A DNA stretch of 64,000 nt from Candidatus Ruminococcus avistercoris (GCA_019120315.1 DWVJ01000016.1:1-64000), one strand, 5' to 3'; shown: positions 33,325-44,535, counted from the first letter of the stretch. The notes: a model not told the origin generated them from the letters alone. Numbers and translations are program-made.

Positions 33325-34788
33325 ATGACGGTTAAACATTCCATTCGCAGGCAGGTGGCGCTGGTTTTCATCGGACTGATGGTGCTGGCGCTGTTGACTT
33401 TGGCGCTGTGCAACCGGCTTTTTCTGGAGGATTTTTATGTTTCCTCCAAAATGAAAATTCTGGAAGACAGTATGGAGTTCCTTAACGAGCATGATATCGC
33501 CCAAGGAAGCGGTGATTTTTCTTTATACTGTACCAATAATAATCTGAGTTATGCTGTGGCAAGCGCCAATTACAGCCGGGTTTACACCAATATGATCGAA
33601 GAAAGCGGCGATCTGCTGGCTGCCAGGCTGTTCGGGTACATGGCGGGCATTGACGATAGCGAACCTGTCGTTTTGAAAAAAACGGATCAGTATACCATAC
33701 AGAAGAACGAAGATATCCGCAAAGAGACCACATACGTGGAAATCTGGGGACAGCTGGATAACGGACAGAGTTTTATCATCCGTACGCCCCTGGAAAGCAT
33801 CCGGGAAAGTGTGACCATATCCAACCGGTTCTATCTTTATACAGGACTTGGCGTGGGTATTCTGGCAACTTTTATCATCTGGATGGTTACAAAACGTCTG
33901 ACCCGGCCGGTGATCGAACTGACGAAGATGTCCCAGAGGATGGCGGCTCTGGATTTTGACGCCCGTTATGAGTGCGGCGGAGACGATGAGATCGGCGTTC
34001 TGGGATCTAATTTTAATGCGATGTCGGAAAAACTGGAGTCTACTATTTCAGAGTTAAAAAGCGCCAACAATGAGCTGCAAAAGGATATCGAGAAGAAGAC
34101 GCAGATCGATGAGATGAGGAAAGAGTTTCTTTCCAATGTGTCCCATGAACTGAAAACTCCTATTGCGTTGATTCAGGGATATGCAGAAGGGCTGCAGGAC
34201 AATATCAATGAGGATGAGGAAAGCCGTCAGTTTTACTGCGAGGTTATCATAGATGAAGCTTCAAAGATGAATAAGATGGTCAAAAAACTGCTGACATTGA
34301 ATCAGCTGGAATTCGGAAACGATCAGATTACGATGGAACGTTTTGATATCGCCGATCTGATTCGGGGCGTGATTTCGTCCGCTTCCATTCTGGCAGAACA
34401 AAAGCAGGTACAGATCATTTTTTCAAAAAAAGATCCCGTGTACGTATGGGCGGATGAATTCAAAGTGGAGGAAGTGGTGACCAATTACCTTTCCAACGCA
34501 TTGAATCATGTAAAGAATGAAAATATCATCGAAGTACGCTGCATCCTTGCCAAGGACAAGGTCAGAGTAACGGTGTTTAATACGGGAGATCCCATCCCGG
34601 AGGAAGATCTGGAGAAGATCTGGATCAAATTCTATAAAGTGGATAAGGCGAGAACCAGAGCCTATGGGGGAAGCGGCATCGGTTTGTCCATCGTTAAAGC
34701 GATTATGGACTCTATGAATCAGCAGTGCGGTGTGAAAAACTACGACAATGGCGTGGAGTTCTGGTTTGAACTGGAGGCAAAAGCATAA
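33325..34788 (+). CDS. Sensor histidine kinase
   Basis: A 487-residue membrane kinase. Membrane helices at about residues 10-30 (VALVFIGLMVLALLTLAL) and 170-195 (LYTGLGVGILATFIIWMV) enclose an extracytoplasmic sensor domain of about 140 residues. A HAMP domain follows (TRPVIELTKMSQRMAALDFD), then the DHp helix with phosphorylated His in FLSNVSHELKTPIALIQGY, and the ATPase domain with N box (EVVTNYLSNALNHV), TRAYGGSGIGLSIVKA G box. It is co-transcribed with the regulator upstream. The sensed signal is not evident. Confidence 0.93.
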   Translation: MTVKHSIRRQVALVFIGLMVLALLTLALCNRLFLEDFYVSSKMKILEDSMEFLNEHDIAQGSGDFSLYCTNNNLSYAVASANYSRVYTNMIEESGDLLAARLFGYMAGIDDSEPVVLKKTDQYTIQKNEDIRKETTYVEIWGQLDNGQSFIIRTPLESIRESVTISNRFYLYTGLGVGILATFIIWMVTKRLTRPVIELTKMSQRMAALDFDARYECGGDDEIGVLGSNFNAMSEKLESTISELKSANNELQKDIEKKTQIDEMRKEFLSNVSHELKTPIALIQGYAEGLQDNINEDEESRQFYCEVIIDEASKMNKMVKKLLTLNQLEFGNDQITMERFDIADLIRGVISSASILAEQKQVQIIFSKKDPVYVWADEFKVEEVVTNYLSNALNHVKNENIIEVRCILAKDKVRVTVFNTGDPIPEEDLEKIWIKFYKVDKARTRAYGGSGIGLSIVKAIMDSMNQQCGVKNYDNGVEFWFELEAKA

Positions 34789-34807
34789 AAGACAAGGAGA
34801 AGAACAG

Positions 34808-35428
34808 ATGATTGCGATAATCGATTATGACGCCGGCAACATGAAGAGTGTGGAAAAAGCACTTTTGCTGCTGGGCGAGCAGGTGATGTTTACCAGAGAC
34901 CGGGAGGAGATCCTGCACGCGGACGGGGTGATCCTGCCCGGCGTAGGGGCATTTGGCCATGCCATGGACAATCTTCACCGATATAATCTGGTGCCGGCCA
35001 TCGAAGAAGTGGTGGAAAAAAATACCCCTTTTCTGGGGATCTGTCTGGGACTGCAGCTTTTGTTTGAGGAAAGCGAGGAAAATCCAGGGGTCAGCGGGCT
35101 TGGAATTTTAAAGGGAAGCATCCGCAGGATCCCGCCGAAACCGGAACTGAAAATTCCCCATATGGGGTGGAATTCCCTGGAATTAAAGCACGACGGACGG
35201 CTCTTTCGGGGAATATCCGGCGTCCCTTACGTCTATTTTGTGCATTCCTATTATCTGCAGGCTGCGGATGAGAGGATCGTGACGGCGACTACACAGTACA
35301 GCACCTCCATCGACGCTTCCGTGGAGCAGGGAAATGTATTTGCCTGCCAGTTCCATCCGGAAAAAAGTTCGGACACAGGGCTGAAAATTCTGCAAAATTT
35401 TGCCGATATTGTAAAGGGGGAATCATAA
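34808..35428 (+). CDS. hisH: Imidazole glycerol phosphate synthase, glutaminase subunit
   Basis: A 206-residue class I glutamine amidotransferase that feeds ammonia to HisF in histidine synthesis. The nucleophile is Cys79 in [11 protein letters not shown], and the catalytic His and Glu are in CQFHPEKSS. The ATG at 34808 follows AAGGAGAAGAACAG. hisF begins one base after its stop. The other his genes are not in the window, so the pair is separated from the rest of the pathway. Confidence 0.95.
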   Translation: MIAIIDYDAGNMKSVEKALLLLGEQVMFTRDREEILHADGVILPGVGAFGHAMDNLHRYNLVPAIEEVVEKNTPFLGICLGLQLLFEESEENPGVSGLGILKGSIRRIPPKPELKIPHMGWNSLELKHDGRLFRGISGVPYVYFVHSYYLQAADERIVTATTQYSTSIDASVEQGNVFACQFHPEKSSDTGLKILQNFADIVKGES

Positions 35429-35429
35429 T

Positions 35430-36191
35430 ATGCTTACGAAACGAATCATTCCCTGTCTGGATGTGAATGACGGAAGGGTGGTAAAGGGCGTCAATTTTGT
35501 CAATCTGCAGGATGCCGGCGACCCGGTGGAGATCGCCAAGGCGTACGACAAAGCAGGTGCGGACGAGGTGGTATTTCTGGATATTACGGCTTCTTCCGAT
35601 AACCGGAAAACCGTGGTGGATATGGTGCGGGCCGTGGCGGCTAAAGTATTTATTCCCTTTACGGTGGGAGGCGGGATCCGTACTGTAGACGATTTCAAAA
35701 TATTGCTTCGGGAGGGCGCAGATAAAATATCTGTCAATTCTTCTGTCATCAACCGCCCGGAACTGATCACAGAGGCTGCGGAAAAATTCGGCAGCCAGTG
35801 CGTGGTGGTGGCCATCGACGCCAAGCGGCGCCCCGATGGCAGCGGCTGGAATATTTATAAAAACGGCGGCCGGATCGATGTAGGTATCGACGCCGTAGAG
35901 TGGGCCAAAAAAGCGGAGCGTCTGGGAGCGGGAGAGATTCTTCTGACCAGCATGGACTGCGACGGTACTAAAGCCGGATATGATATCGAACTGACCAGAG
36001 CCATTGCAAAGAGCGTGTCCATTCCGGTGATCGCATCTGGCGGCGCCGGTACGCTGGAGCACTTTTACGATGCGTTGACGGAGGGGAAGGCGGATGCCGT
36101 TTTAGCCGCTTCCTTGTTCCACTATAAAGAACTGGAGATAAAAGAAGTGAAAAAATACCTGGCAGACCGGGGAATCCCGGTGCGCCTGTAG
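35430..36191 (+). CDS. hisF: Imidazole glycerol phosphate synthase, cyclase subunit
   Basis: A 253-residue TIM-barrel enzyme that forms imidazole glycerol phosphate and AICAR from PRFAR and ammonia. The two catalytic Asp residues are in [19 protein letters not shown] and [13 protein letters not shown]. The phosphate-binding half barrels carry [10 protein letters not shown] and [11 protein letters not shown]. It forms a complex with the HisH protein encoded just upstream. Normal length. Confidence 0.96.
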   Translation: MLTKRIIPCLDVNDGRVVKGVNFVNLQDAGDPVEIAKAYDKAGADEVVFLDITASSDNRKTVVDMVRAVAAKVFIPFTVGGGIRTVDDFKILLREGADKISVNSSVINRPELITEAAEKFGSQCVVVAIDAKRRPDGSGWNIYKNGGRIDVGIDAVEWAKKAERLGAGEILLTSMDCDGTKAGYDIELTRAIAKSVSIPVIASGGAGTLEHFYDALTEGKADAVLAASLFHYKELEIKEVKKYLADRGIPVRL

Positions 36192-36208
36192 AAGAAAGGA
36201 TGTCAGTC

Positions 36209-36883
36209 ATGCCGCCGATCAGTGGTGAATGGGCCGAAGCGCTGGCCCCGGAATTTAAAAAGCCCTATTATAAAAAATTATTTCAGACTGTGTCAGAGGA
36301 ATACCGCACACACCGGATCTTTCCGCCGGGAGATGATATTTTCAACGCGTTTCATTTAACGCCGCTGCCCCAGGTGAAAGTAGTGATTCTGGGGCAGGAT
36401 CCTTACCATGGAGAGGGGCAGGCCCACGGCCTTTGCTTTTCCGTACGGCCGGATGTGGAGATACCGCCGTCCCTGGTCAATATTTACAAAGAGCTGGAAG
36501 AGGATGTGGGATGCTATATTCCCAATAACGGTTATCTGGAAAAATGGGCCCGGCAGGGCGTGCTGCTGCTGAATACGGTGTTGACCGTGCGGGCGCATCA
36601 AGCCAATTCCCACAGGGGAATCGGCTGGGAGGAGTTCACCGACGCAGCCATACGAGTGCTGGCTGCCCAGGATCGGCCAATGGTTTTTATTTTATGGGGA
36701 AAGCCTGCCCAGGCGAAAAAGCCCATGATTACCAATCCAAAGCATCTGGTGCTTTTTTCCGCCCATCCCAGCCCGCTGTCCGCTTACCGCGGCTTTTTCG
36801 GCAGCCGGGTTTTCAGCAGGACAAATCAATATCTGGAGAGTCACGGGCTTACGCCCATCGACTGGCAGATTGAAAATATATGA
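36209..36883 (+). CDS. ung: Uracil-DNA glycosylase
   Basis: A 224-residue family 1 glycosylase that removes uracil from DNA. The water-activating loop is VILGQDPYHGEGQAHGLCFS with Asp64, and the DNA-intercalation loop is HPSPLSAYRGFFG. ATG 36209 is preferred over ATG 36200 because AAAGGA lies directly before the latter. It follows hisF after 17 bases and could be read from the same message. Normal length. Confidence 0.96.
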   Translation: MPPISGEWAEALAPEFKKPYYKKLFQTVSEEYRTHRIFPPGDDIFNAFHLTPLPQVKVVILGQDPYHGEGQAHGLCFSVRPDVEIPPSLVNIYKELEEDVGCYIPNNGYLEKWARQGVLLLNTVLTVRAHQANSHRGIGWEEFTDAAIRVLAAQDRPMVFILWGKPAQAKKPMITNPKHLVLFSAHPSPLSAYRGFFGSRVFSRTNQYLESHGLTPIDWQIENI

Positions 36884-36897
36884 CCGGGGAGGATAAG

Positions 36898-38520
36898 ATG
36901 AACAGGAAAAACGCATCCTTTGTCAGACAGGCCACTTTCCTGATGGTGGCAGGATTGATCGTGCGGATCATCGGCCTGCTGTACCGGACACCGATGAAGG
37001 CGACCATCGGAGGTCTGGGATATGGATATTATGGATACGCCTATAACGTATATAACATTCTGCTGCTGATTTCCGGATACAGTATTCCGGTGGCAGTGTC
37101 GAAACTGATGGCGGAGAGGATCGCGAAAAAGCAGTACCGTAACGCGCAGCGGGTATTCTGGGGCGCGGTGCTGTATATCCTTATCATTGGTTCGCTGGCC
37201 GGGCTTGTGGCTTTCGTATTCGCCAGACAGCTGCTGCCGGCCGGTGCGGACGGCGCTGTGATGGCCTTGCGGATCCTGGCGCCGGTGATCCTGCTGGCGG
37301 GACTTCTGGGCGTGCTTCGGGGTTATTTCCAGGCAAATAACAATATGATGCCCACGTCGGTTTCTCAGATTCTGGAACAGATTTTAAATGCTGTGGTCAG
37401 CGTGCTGGCGGCCTGGATGCTGGTGAAAAGCTTTGGATCCACACCGGAGGCAAAAGCCAGTTACGGAGCGGCCGGCGGTACGCTGGGTACGGCGGCCGGC
37501 GTCCTGATGGGGATTCTTTTCATGCTGCTGGTATTTGCCGTGAACAGAAAGGTCATTAAAAAGCGGATTTTGCGGGACAGGACAGAGCATACGGAAAGCG
37601 CTTCGGAAATTGCCAGAGTGATTCTGCTGATGATGACGCCGGTAATTTTCAGCACTTTCATCTACAATGCCAGCGCCTATATCGACCAGTCCATTTTTTC
37701 TCCGCTGATGCTGGCCCAAGGAGCTGCTGCGGACGATATCACCACTATCTATGGCGTCTTCAGCGGACAGTACATGGTGCTGATCAACATCCCGGTGGCG
37801 CTGGCAAATGCCACGTCCACGGCCATGATGCCCCAGATCACAGGCAACTATGCCACCGGGGCTTATGAGGAGGCCAGGAACAAGATCCACGAGGCCATCC
37901 GCATGACCATGTTTATCGCCATTCCGGCGGCGGTGGGGCTGGCTGTGCTGGCTTTTCCCATCATGCAGATTCTGTTTCCGGGGTCGCCCGATGAAGCAGG
38001 CTGGCTGCTGGTTGCAGGAGCGGTATCGGTTCTTTTTTATTCTCTGTCCACCATCACCAACGGTGTGCTGCAGGGAATCGGGAAACAGCATCTGCCACTG
38101 CGCAACGCTTCCATCTCGCTGGTGATTAACGTGGCGGTGCTGGCGGCGCTGACCTGGTTTACCAACCTTGGAATATACAGTGTGCTGGCTTCCACCGTGG
38201 CGTATTCGCTGAGCATGTGTATTTTGAATCAGCTGTCAGTGAGAAAGCATCTGGATTACAGAAATGAATTCCTTCAGACCTATGGCAAACCGCTGGCCGC
38301 AGCGGCCGGCATGGGAATCGCCGCCTGGATCATCTACTACGGTCTGAGTATTGTGGTTCCTTCTGCGCTGATCTGTCTGATTCCGGCGGTACTTCTGGCC
38401 ATCCTCATCTATCTGATTCTTTTCGAAGTGGTGACCAAGATGAAAGAAGAGGAACTTCGTGGCTACCCCATGGGAGGACTGATTGTAAAAGTATTGAAGG
38501 CGCTGCGGGTGTTGAGATAA
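36898..38520 (+). CDS. MATE/MVF-type polysaccharide or lipid-linked precursor flippase (SpoVB/YtgP-like)
   Basis: A 540-residue membrane protein with about 14 helices of the MOP flippase superfamily. The N-terminus FVRQATFLMVAGLIVRIIGL and the segments GYSIPVAVSKLMAER and GVLRGYFQANNNMMPTSVSQ are typical of the SpoVB/YtgP/MurJ-like group in Firmicutes, which move lipid-linked peptidoglycan or polysaccharide precursors across the membrane. Start ATG 36898 follows GGGGAGG; an in-frame ATG at 36880 overlaps the ung stop. A strong terminator follows. Whether it acts in sporulation or in growth cannot be told from the sequence. Confidence 0.87.
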   Translation: MNRKNASFVRQATFLMVAGLIVRIIGLLYRTPMKATIGGLGYGYYGYAYNVYNILLLISGYSIPVAVSKLMAERIAKKQYRNAQRVFWGAVLYILIIGSLAGLVAFVFARQLLPAGADGAVMALRILAPVILLAGLLGVLRGYFQANNNMMPTSVSQILEQILNAVVSVLAAWMLVKSFGSTPEAKASYGAAGGTLGTAAGVLMGILFMLLVFAVNRKVIKKRILRDRTEHTESASEIARVILLMMTPVIFSTFIYNASAYIDQSIFSPLMLAQGAAADDITTIYGVFSGQYMVLINIPVALANATSTAMMPQITGNYATGAYEEARNKIHEAIRMTMFIAIPAAVGLAVLAFPIMQILFPGSPDEAGWLLVAGAVSVLFYSLSTITNGVLQGIGKQHLPLRNASISLVINVAVLAALTWFTNLGIYSVLASTVAYSLSMCILNQLSVRKHLDYRNEFLQTYGKPLAAAAGMGIAAWIIYYGLSIVVPSALICLIPAVLLAILIYLILFEVVTKMKEEELRGYPMGGLIVKVLKALRVLR

Positions 38521-38532
38521 AAAGGTATGATA

Positions 38533-38580
38533 AAATCCCTGTTTCTCATCCTTTCAAGAGATGAGAGACAGGGATTTTTT
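38533..38580. terminator. Terminator between convergent flippase and activase genes
   Basis: AATCCCTGT and TCTCAT arms (38535-38549) pair with ATGAGA and ACAGGGATT (38561-38576), followed by a T-run to 38580. Its position between two convergent genes suggests use in both directions. Confidence 0.88.
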
Positions 38581-38585
38581 GCAGT

Positions 38586-41500
38586 TTATTTCGCCATGTT
38601 TTTCATCGCGGTGGACAGCATCAGCTTGATCCGGTTCAGCTGGTTTACTTCGCTGGCGCCGGGGTCATAGTCGATGGCCACGATATTGGCGTCGGGGTAT
38701 TCCCGGCGGATTTCCTTGATGACGCCTTTTCCTACGATATGGTTGGGCAGACAGCCAAAGGGCTGGGTGCAGACGATGTTTTTGGCGTTATTGTGGATCA
38801 GTTCCATCATCTCGCCGGTCAAAAACCAGCCCTCGCCGGTCTGATTTCCCATGGAAACGATGGGAGCCGCCATACGGGCCAGATCTTCGATCCGGGCCGG
38901 CGGATCAAAATGCACGCTCTTTTCAAATTCTTTCGTGGCGGCGCTGCGCAGCCATTCGATGGCTTTGATTGCCACATTGGCCATTTTGGCCGTTGACTTT
39001 TTGGTGCCCAGATATTTCGCCTTGAAATTCTGATTGTAGAAGCAGTAGCACATGAAGTCGATCAGATCCGGGACTACAGGCTCTGCTCCTTCCTTCTCCA
39101 GCAGCTCCGCCAGATGATTATTGGCAGCCGGGAGGAACTTCACCAGAATCTCGCCCACGATGCCGACTCTTGGTTTCTTCTCATCGGTGATGGGAAGACG
39201 GTCGAAATCACGGATGATCGTGCGGCAGATCTGTTTGAACCTGGTGTGGCTTAAATGTTTTGCACAGAGATAGTCGATACAGATCTTCTCCCACTTTTTA
39301 TGTAAACGGTTGGCGCTTCCCTTCTTCTTTTCATAGGGCCGCATACGGTAAATACATTTCATGAAAATATCGCCAAATACAGCGGCGTAGGCCAGCCTTC
39401 GGGCCAGATCCGGCGTGATCTTAAACCCGGGATTGCTTTCCAGTCCGCTTAAATTGATGGAGATAACCGGAATGTGCTCCATGCCGGCTTTTTCCAGCGC
39501 TCTGCGGATAAAGGCGATGTAGTTGGAAGCACGGCAGCCGCCTCCCGTCTGGGACATGATGATGGCCACGTGATCCAGGTCGTACTTTCCGGAAAGCAGC
39601 GCCTGCATGATCTGTCCTACCACCATCAGGGAGGGATAGCAGGCGTCGTTGTTCACGTACTTCAGACCCACGTCAACGGCTTCCTTATTGTCATTGGGCA
39701 GCACTTCCAGGTGATAGCCGGAAGCGTTGAAAGCCGGCGCCAGAAGATTGAAGTGGATCGGCGACATCTGCGGACAGAGAATGGTATGGGTCTTGCGCAT
39801 CTCTTTGGTAAAGGACGCCTTCTTGATGGAAGAAGGTTCAATGGTTCTGTTCAGACACATTTTTTCTCTGGTGCGGATAGCGGCCAGAAGGGAACGGACA
39901 CGGATCCGCGCTGCACCCAGATTGTTGACCTCGTCAATCTTTAAGCAGGTATAGATTTTGCCGCTGCGGGAGAGGATCTCGCTGACCTCGTCTGTGGTGA
40001 CAGCGTCCAGACCGCAGCCAAAAGAGTTCAGCTGAATCAGATCCAGGTTGTCATGTTCTTTGACAAAATTAGCCGCCGCATACAGCCTGGTATGGTACAT
40101 CCACTGATCGTTGACACGCAATGGACGTTCCAGGGGCGCCAGATGGGAGATGGAATCTTCCGTCAGCACGGCTACCCCGTAGGAATTGATCAGATCCGGA
40201 ATGCCGTGGTGAATCTCCGGGTCGATATGGTAGGGACGTCCTGCCAATACGATGCCGTGGCGTCCGGTCTTCTTCAGGTATTCCAGTGTTTCTTCTCCCT
40301 TGCGCATGATATCCCGCCGCTGATTCTGCTGCTCCTGCCATGCCAGATGGGCGGCTTTTCTGACTTCCTCATCGGGAATGTCGGGGAATTCCGTAACCAG
40401 ACGCTCCGTCAGGATCTCTTCGTTGGTAAATGCCAGGAAGGGATTGCGGAAAAGAATGGAATCATCGTTCAGCTCATCCACGTTATTTTTGATGTTTTCC
40501 GCATAGGAAGTAACGATGGGACAGTTATAGTGGTTGACGGAATCTTCGAATTCCACCCGTTCATAGGGTACGCAGGGGTAGAAGATGAACTTCACCCCGT
40601 GGCGGATCAGCCAGGTCACATGACCGTGGGCCAGCTTGGCCGGATAACATTCTGATTCACTGGGAATGGACTCGATGCCCAGTTCATAGATCTTCCGGGT
40701 GGAGGTGGGAGAAAGCACCACCTGATACTTCAGCTCCGTAAAGAAGGTGAACCAGAACGGATAGTTTTCAAACATATTCAGGACACGGGGGATTCCCACC
40801 TGTCCCCGGACCGCCTTGTCCGCCGGCAGCGGTTCATAGCCGAAGATCCTGTCATATTTATACTCAAACAGGTTGGGTACGTGATCCTTGTTCTTTTCTT
40901 TGCCGATGCCGCGCTCGCAGCGGTTTCCGCTGATAAACTGACGGCCGCCGCTGAAACGGTTGATGGTCAGACGGCAGTTATTGGTACATCCCTTGCAGTT
41001 TGCCATGGAAGTGGTGTACTGCAGGCTGTTGATTTTCTCAATGGGCAGCATGGTGGTGACGCTGCCGTCCTCGTATCGCTCCCGGGCGATCAGGGCTGCT
41101 CCGAAAGCGCCCATGATACCGGCGATGTCCGGACGGACCGCTTCGCAGTCGGCGATCTTTTCAAAGCTTCGCAGTACGGCGTCATTGTAGAAGGTTCCGC
41201 CCTGTACGACGATGTGTTTTCCCAGCTCGGAAGCATCGGAAACCTTGATGACTTTGTACAGCGCGTTCTTGATAACCGAGTAGGCCAGCCCTGCAGAAAT
41301 GTCAGCCACTTCCGCCCCTTCTTTCTGCGCCTGCTTTACCTTGGAATTCATAAATACGGTGCAGCGGGTACCCAGGTCGATGGGATTTTTCGCAAAGAGG
41401 GCCGCTTTGGCGAAATCCTCCACCGTGTAATTCAAAGATTTGGCAAAGGTTTCGATGAAAGAACCGCAGCCGGAGGAGCAGGCTTCATTTAACTGAACGC

Positions 41501-42806
41501 TGTCCACCACATGATTCTTGATTTTGATACATTTCATATCCTGTCCGCCGATATCCAGGATACAGTCTACTTCCGGGTTGAAAAATGCCGCGGCGTAATA
41601 ATGGGAAACGGTTTCCACTTCTCCCTCGTCCAGCATCAGCGCCGCTTTGATCAGCGCTTCGCCGTATCCGGTGGAACAGGACCAGGCGATGCGGGCTTTG
41701 TCGGGCAGATGGCGGTAGATCTCCTGGATGGCGCGGATGGTGGTCGCCAGCGGGCTGCCGTTGTTATTATCGTAAAAAGAGTAGAGCAGGGAGCCGTCCT
41801 CGCCCACCAGCGCCGCTTTGGTGGTGGTGGAGCCGGCGTCGATGCCCAGATAACAGTTGCCTTCATAAGTATCCAGATCAGCGGTTTTTACGTTGTACTG
41901 ACTCTGACGGCGGTTAAATTCCTCATACTCTTCCTGGGAAGCGAAAAGGGGCTCCATACGGGCCACTTCAAATTCCAGTTTTACGCTGGATTCCAGCCGT
42001 GTCTGCAGATCGCTCATAAGAACCTTCACCTCTTCCTTTGCGTTCAGGGCGGAGCCGATGGCCGCAAAAAGGTGGGAGTTTTCCGGAGCGATGGTGTGCT
42101 CTTCATCCAGACGCAGCGTGCGGATAAAAGCCTGCTTTAACTCAGATAAAAAATGAAGAGGGCCGCCCAGGAAGGCGATATGCCCCCGGATGGGCTTGCC
42201 GCAGGCCAGACCGCTGATGGTTTGGTTGACCACCGCCTGGAATATGGAGGCGGAAAGGTCTTCTTTGGTGGCGCCTTCATTGATCAGAGGCTGAATATCT
42301 GATTTGGCAAACACACCGCAGCGGGCTGCGATAGGATACAGCGCTTTATAATGTTTGGCATACTCATTGAGGCCCACCGCATCGGTCTGCAAAAGAGAAG
42401 CCATCTGGTCAATGAAGGAACCGGTCCCTCCGGCACAGATACCGTTCATCCGCTGCTCGATATTGCCCCCCTCAAAGTAAATGATTTTGGCATCCTCTCC
42501 GCCCAGCTCGATGGCCACGTCTGTCTTAGGAGCCAGTTCTTTCAGAGAAGAGGATACGGCGATCACTTCCTGTACGAAAGGAACGTGCAGGTGATTGGCC
42601 AGCGCAAGTCCGCCGGAACCGGTGATCACAGGATGTACGGTCAGGTCACCGCAGGAGGCACAGGCTTTCTTCAGCAAGGCGGCCAGGGTTTCCTGGATAT
42701 TGGCGAAATGCCTTTCATAATCAGAAAAAAGCAGCTGATGATCCGGATCCAGTATGGCGATTTTCACCGTTGTGGAACCGATATCAATACCAAGTGTATA
42801 ATGCAT
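38586..42806 (-). CDS. Large 2-hydroxyacyl-CoA dehydratase activase/dehydratase fusion protein
   Basis: A 1406-residue protein with two BadF/HgdC-type ATPase domains: the first starts with [15 protein letters not shown] and includes [13 protein letters not shown] and [16 protein letters not shown]; the second (around residue 320) has [27 protein letters not shown] and [16 protein letters not shown]. The cysteines could hold a [4Fe-4S] cluster at a dimer or intramolecular interface. After a [10 protein letters not shown] cysteine cluster come a DUF2229-type region and an HgdB-like dehydratase region ([26 protein letters not shown]). Such single-chain proteins are common in Clostridia; the reaction is unknown, though ATP-driven low-potential electron transfer is inferred. 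ATG 42806 follows AGGAGA; it is monocistronic. Confidence 0.85.
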   Translation of the reverse strand: MHYTLGIDIGSTTVKIAILDPDHQLLFSDYERHFANIQETLAALLKKACASCGDLTVHPVITGSGGLALANHLHVPFVQEVIAVSSSLKELAPKTDVAIELGGEDAKIIYFEGGNIEQRMNGICAGGTGSFIDQMASLLQTDAVGLNEYAKHYKALYPIAARCGVFAKSDIQPLINEGATKEDLSASIFQAVVNQTISGLACGKPIRGHIAFLGGPLHFLSELKQAFIRTLRLDEEHTIAPENSHLFAAIGSALNAKEEVKVLMSDLQTRLESSVKLEFEVARMEPLFASQEEYEEFNRRQSQYNVKTADLDTYEGNCYLGIDAGSTTTKAALVGEDGSLLYSFYDNNNGSPLATTIRAIQEIYRHLPDKARIAWSCSTGYGEALIKAALMLDEGEVETVSHYYAAAFFNPEVDCILDIGGQDMKCIKIKNHVVDSVQLNEACSSGCGSFIETFAKSLNYTVEDFAKAALFAKNPIDLGTRCTVFMNSKVKQAQKEGAEVADISAGLAYSVIKNALYKVIKVSDASELGKHIVVQGGTFYNDAVLRSFEKIADCEAVRPDIAGIMGAFGAALIARERYEDGSVTTMLPIEKINSLQYTTSMANCKGCTNNCRLTINRFSGGRQFISGNRCERGIGKEKNKDHVPNLFEYKYDRIFGYEPLPADKAVRGQVGIPRVLNMFENYPFWFTFFTELKYQVVLSPTSTRKIYELGIESIPSESECYPAKLAHGHVTWLIRHGVKFIFYPCVPYERVEFEDSVNHYNCPIVTSYAENIKNNVDELNDDSILFRNPFLAFTNEEILTERLVTEFPDIPDEEVRKAAHLAWQEQQNQRRDIMRKGEETLEYLKKTGRHGIVLAGRPYHIDPEIHHGIPDLINSYGVAVLTEDSISHLAPLERPLRVNDQWMYHTRLYAAANFVKEHDNLDLIQLNSFGCGLDAVTTDEVSEILSRSGKIYTCLKIDEVNNLGAARIRVRSLLAAIRTREKMCLNRTIEPSSIKKASFTKEMRKTHTILCPQMSPIHFNLLAPAFNASGYHLEVLPNDNKEAVDVGLKYVNNDACYPSLMVVGQIMQALLSGKYDLDHVAIIMSQTGGGCRASNYIAFIRRALEKAGMEHIPVISINLSGLESNPGFKITPDLARRLAYAAVFGDIFMKCIYRMRPYEKKKGSANRLHKKWEKICIDYLCAKHLSHTRFKQICRTIIRDFDRLPITDEKKPRVGIVGEILVKFLPAANNHLAELLEKEGAEPVVPDLIDFMCYCFYNQNFKAKYLGTKKSTAKMANVAIKAIEWLRSAATKEFEKSVHFDPPARIEDLARMAAPIVSMGNQTGEGWFLTGEMMELIHNNAKNIVCTQPFGCLPNHIVGKGVIKEIRREYPDANIVAIDYDPGASEVNQLNRIKLMLSTAMKNMAK

Positions 42807-42860
42807 ATAAATTCTCCTCATTGGTGATAAACATGATTAACATAAGTAAATTTCCATGAT

Positions 42861-42889
42861 ATTATACGCTGAACCGGATGAAAATGCAA
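42861..42889 (-). promoter_or_regulatory. Sigma-A promoter of the activase gene
   Basis: On the minus strand TTGCAT (42889-42884) and TATAAT (42866-42861) are 17 bases apart. The start codon is 55 bases downstream. Confidence 0.75.
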
Positions 42890-42921
42890 TGAAAAAAAAG
42901 GCAGAACATTTTGGAAAAGTG

Positions 42922-42930
42922 TGTTATACT
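42922..42930 (+). promoter_or_regulatory. Extended -10 promoter of tgt
   Basis: TGTTATACT with TATACT at 42925-42930; the -35 region is poor. It is divergent from the activase promoter 33 bases away. Confidence 0.5.
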
Positions 42931-42997
42931 GAGTCACAGACGTTTACGGGTCTAAAATCCCAAAACAGATAAAATTCAGAAAAGGAAACAAAATAAT

Positions 42998-44137
42998 ATG
43001 TATGAAATTTTAAAAAAGGACGGGCGTGCCAAACGGGCCCGCTTTCAGACGGTTCACGGGACCATCGAAACCCCGGTGTTTATGAATGTGGGGACGGCAG
43101 CCGCCATCAAAGGCGCAGTGTCCACCATGGATCTGAAAGAGATCAAAACCCAGGTGGAATTATCCAATACGTATCACCTGCATGTGAGGCCGGGAGATAC
43201 GGTGGTAAAAAAACTGGGCGGGCTTCACAAATTTATGAACTGGGATCGGCCCATTCTCACGGATTCCGGCGGATTTCAGGTGTTTTCCCTGGGGGCTCTG
43301 CGCAAGATCAAAGAAGAAGGCGTCACCTTCCATTCCCACGTGGACGGAAGGCTTATTTTCATGGGGCCGGAGGAGAGCATGCAGATTCAGTCCAATCTGG
43401 GCTCCACCATTGCCATGGCTTTTGACGAGTGCCCCTCCAGCGTGGCCTCCCGGGAGTACGTGCAGCAGTCGGTGGACCGCACCACCCGCTGGCTGGAGCG
43501 CTGCAAACGGGAGATGGAAAGACTGAACGGTCTTGCAGATACCATCAATCCCCATCAGCTGCTGTTCGGCATTAATCAGGGAGCCATTTACGAGGATATC
43601 CGTATCGCCCATGCCCAGGCCATCGCACAGATGGATCTGCCAGGCTATGCGGTGGGCGGTCTGGCTGTGGGAGAGAGCCATGAGGAAATGTACCGGATCC
43701 TGGATGCGGTGGTTCCCCATCTGCCGGAAAATAAACCCACCTATCTGATGGGAGTGGGCACCCCGGCCAATATCCTGGAAGCTGTGGACCGGGGCGTGGA
43801 CTTCTTTGACTGTGTCTATCCCAGCAGAAACGGCCGCCACGGCCATGTGTACACCAATCATGGGAAACTGAATCTGCTCAACGCCAGATTTGAACTGGAT
43901 TCCCGCCCCATCGAAGAAGGCTGCGGCTGTCCGGCCTGCCGCAGCTACAGCCGGGCTTATATCCGCCATCTTCTGAAGGCAAAAGAGATGCTGGGCATGC
44001 GCCTTTGCGTCCTGCATAACCTGTACTTTTACAATACCATGATGGAGGAAATCCGCGCAGCCATTGAAGAGGGACGGTATGCTTCCTATAAAAAAGCGAA
44101 GCTGGAAGGATTTCGGGAAAATGAAAAAAATCGGTAA
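42998..44137 (+). CDS. tgt: Queuine tRNA-ribosyltransferase
   Basis: A 379-residue TIM-barrel enzyme that exchanges guanine-34 of tRNAs with GUN anticodons for preQ1. Substrate and catalytic segments are LTDSGGFQVFSLG, AFDECPSS, YAVGGLAVGESHEEM and DCVYPSRNGRHGHVYTNHG. The zinc site is CGCPACRSYSRAYIRHLLK with the later histidine in LHNLYFY. ATG 42998 follows AAAAGGAAAC. The usual queA neighbour is missing, but yajC follows, which is a common arrangement. Confidence 0.96.
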   Translation: MYEILKKDGRAKRARFQTVHGTIETPVFMNVGTAAAIKGAVSTMDLKEIKTQVELSNTYHLHVRPGDTVVKKLGGLHKFMNWDRPILTDSGGFQVFSLGALRKIKEEGVTFHSHVDGRLIFMGPEESMQIQSNLGSTIAMAFDECPSSVASREYVQQSVDRTTRWLERCKREMERLNGLADTINPHQLLFGINQGAIYEDIRIAHAQAIAQMDLPGYAVGGLAVGESHEEMYRILDAVVPHLPENKPTYLMGVGTPANILEAVDRGVDFFDCVYPSRNGRHGHVYTNHGKLNLLNARFELDSRPIEEGCGCPACRSYSRAYIRHLLKAKEMLGMRLCVLHNLYFYNTMMEEIRAAIEEGRYASYKKAKLEGFRENEKNR

Positions 44138-44143
44138 AAAGTC

Positions 44144-44172
44144 TTGATGAACGGTGGGATTTTGTGTATGAT
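44144..44172 (+). promoter_or_regulatory. Sigma-A promoter of yajC
   Basis: TTGATG (44144-44149) and TATGAT (44167-44172), 17-base spacer, starting 6 bases after the tgt stop. Confidence 0.7.
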
Positions 44173-44205
44173 GGACTGTATTAGGTATGACAGGAGGAAT
44201 TAATT

Positions 44206-44529
44206 ATGTTAGTAGCGACAGCGTCGTCTTCCGGTTCCGGAATGCTGGGAACAGCTTCTATGATTATCTGGATCGTAGTATTATTCGGACTGATGTATTT
44301 TCTGATGATTCGCCCCCAGAAGAAGGAGCAGAAGCGTATGAGCGCCATGCTTTCTGAACTGGCAGTGGGGGATGCGGTGGTGACCACCAGTGGATTTTAT
44401 GGTATCGTCATTGATCTGACAGATGAAGATGTGATCGTGGAATTTGGGAACAATAAAAACTGCCGGATTCCCATGCGGAAATCAGCCATTGCGGAAGTGG
44501 AAAAACCGCAGGATGTGCAGAACAGTTAA
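44206..44529 (+). CDS. yajC: Preprotein translocase accessory subunit YajC
   Basis: A 107-residue membrane protein with one N-terminal helix ([17 protein letters not shown]) followed by the YajC signature [10 protein letters not shown] and a small cytosolic domain ([27 protein letters not shown]). It associates with SecDF and SecYEG. ATG 44206 follows AGGAGGAATTAATT. secD and secF are not adjacent; a terminator ends the unit. Confidence 0.94.
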   Translation: MLVATASSSGSGMLGTASMIIWIVVLFGLMYFLMIRPQKKEQKRMSAMLSELAVGDAVVTTSGFYGIVIDLTDEDVIVEFGNNKNCRIPMRKSAIAEVEKPQDVQNS

Positions 44530-44535
44530 GAGGAA

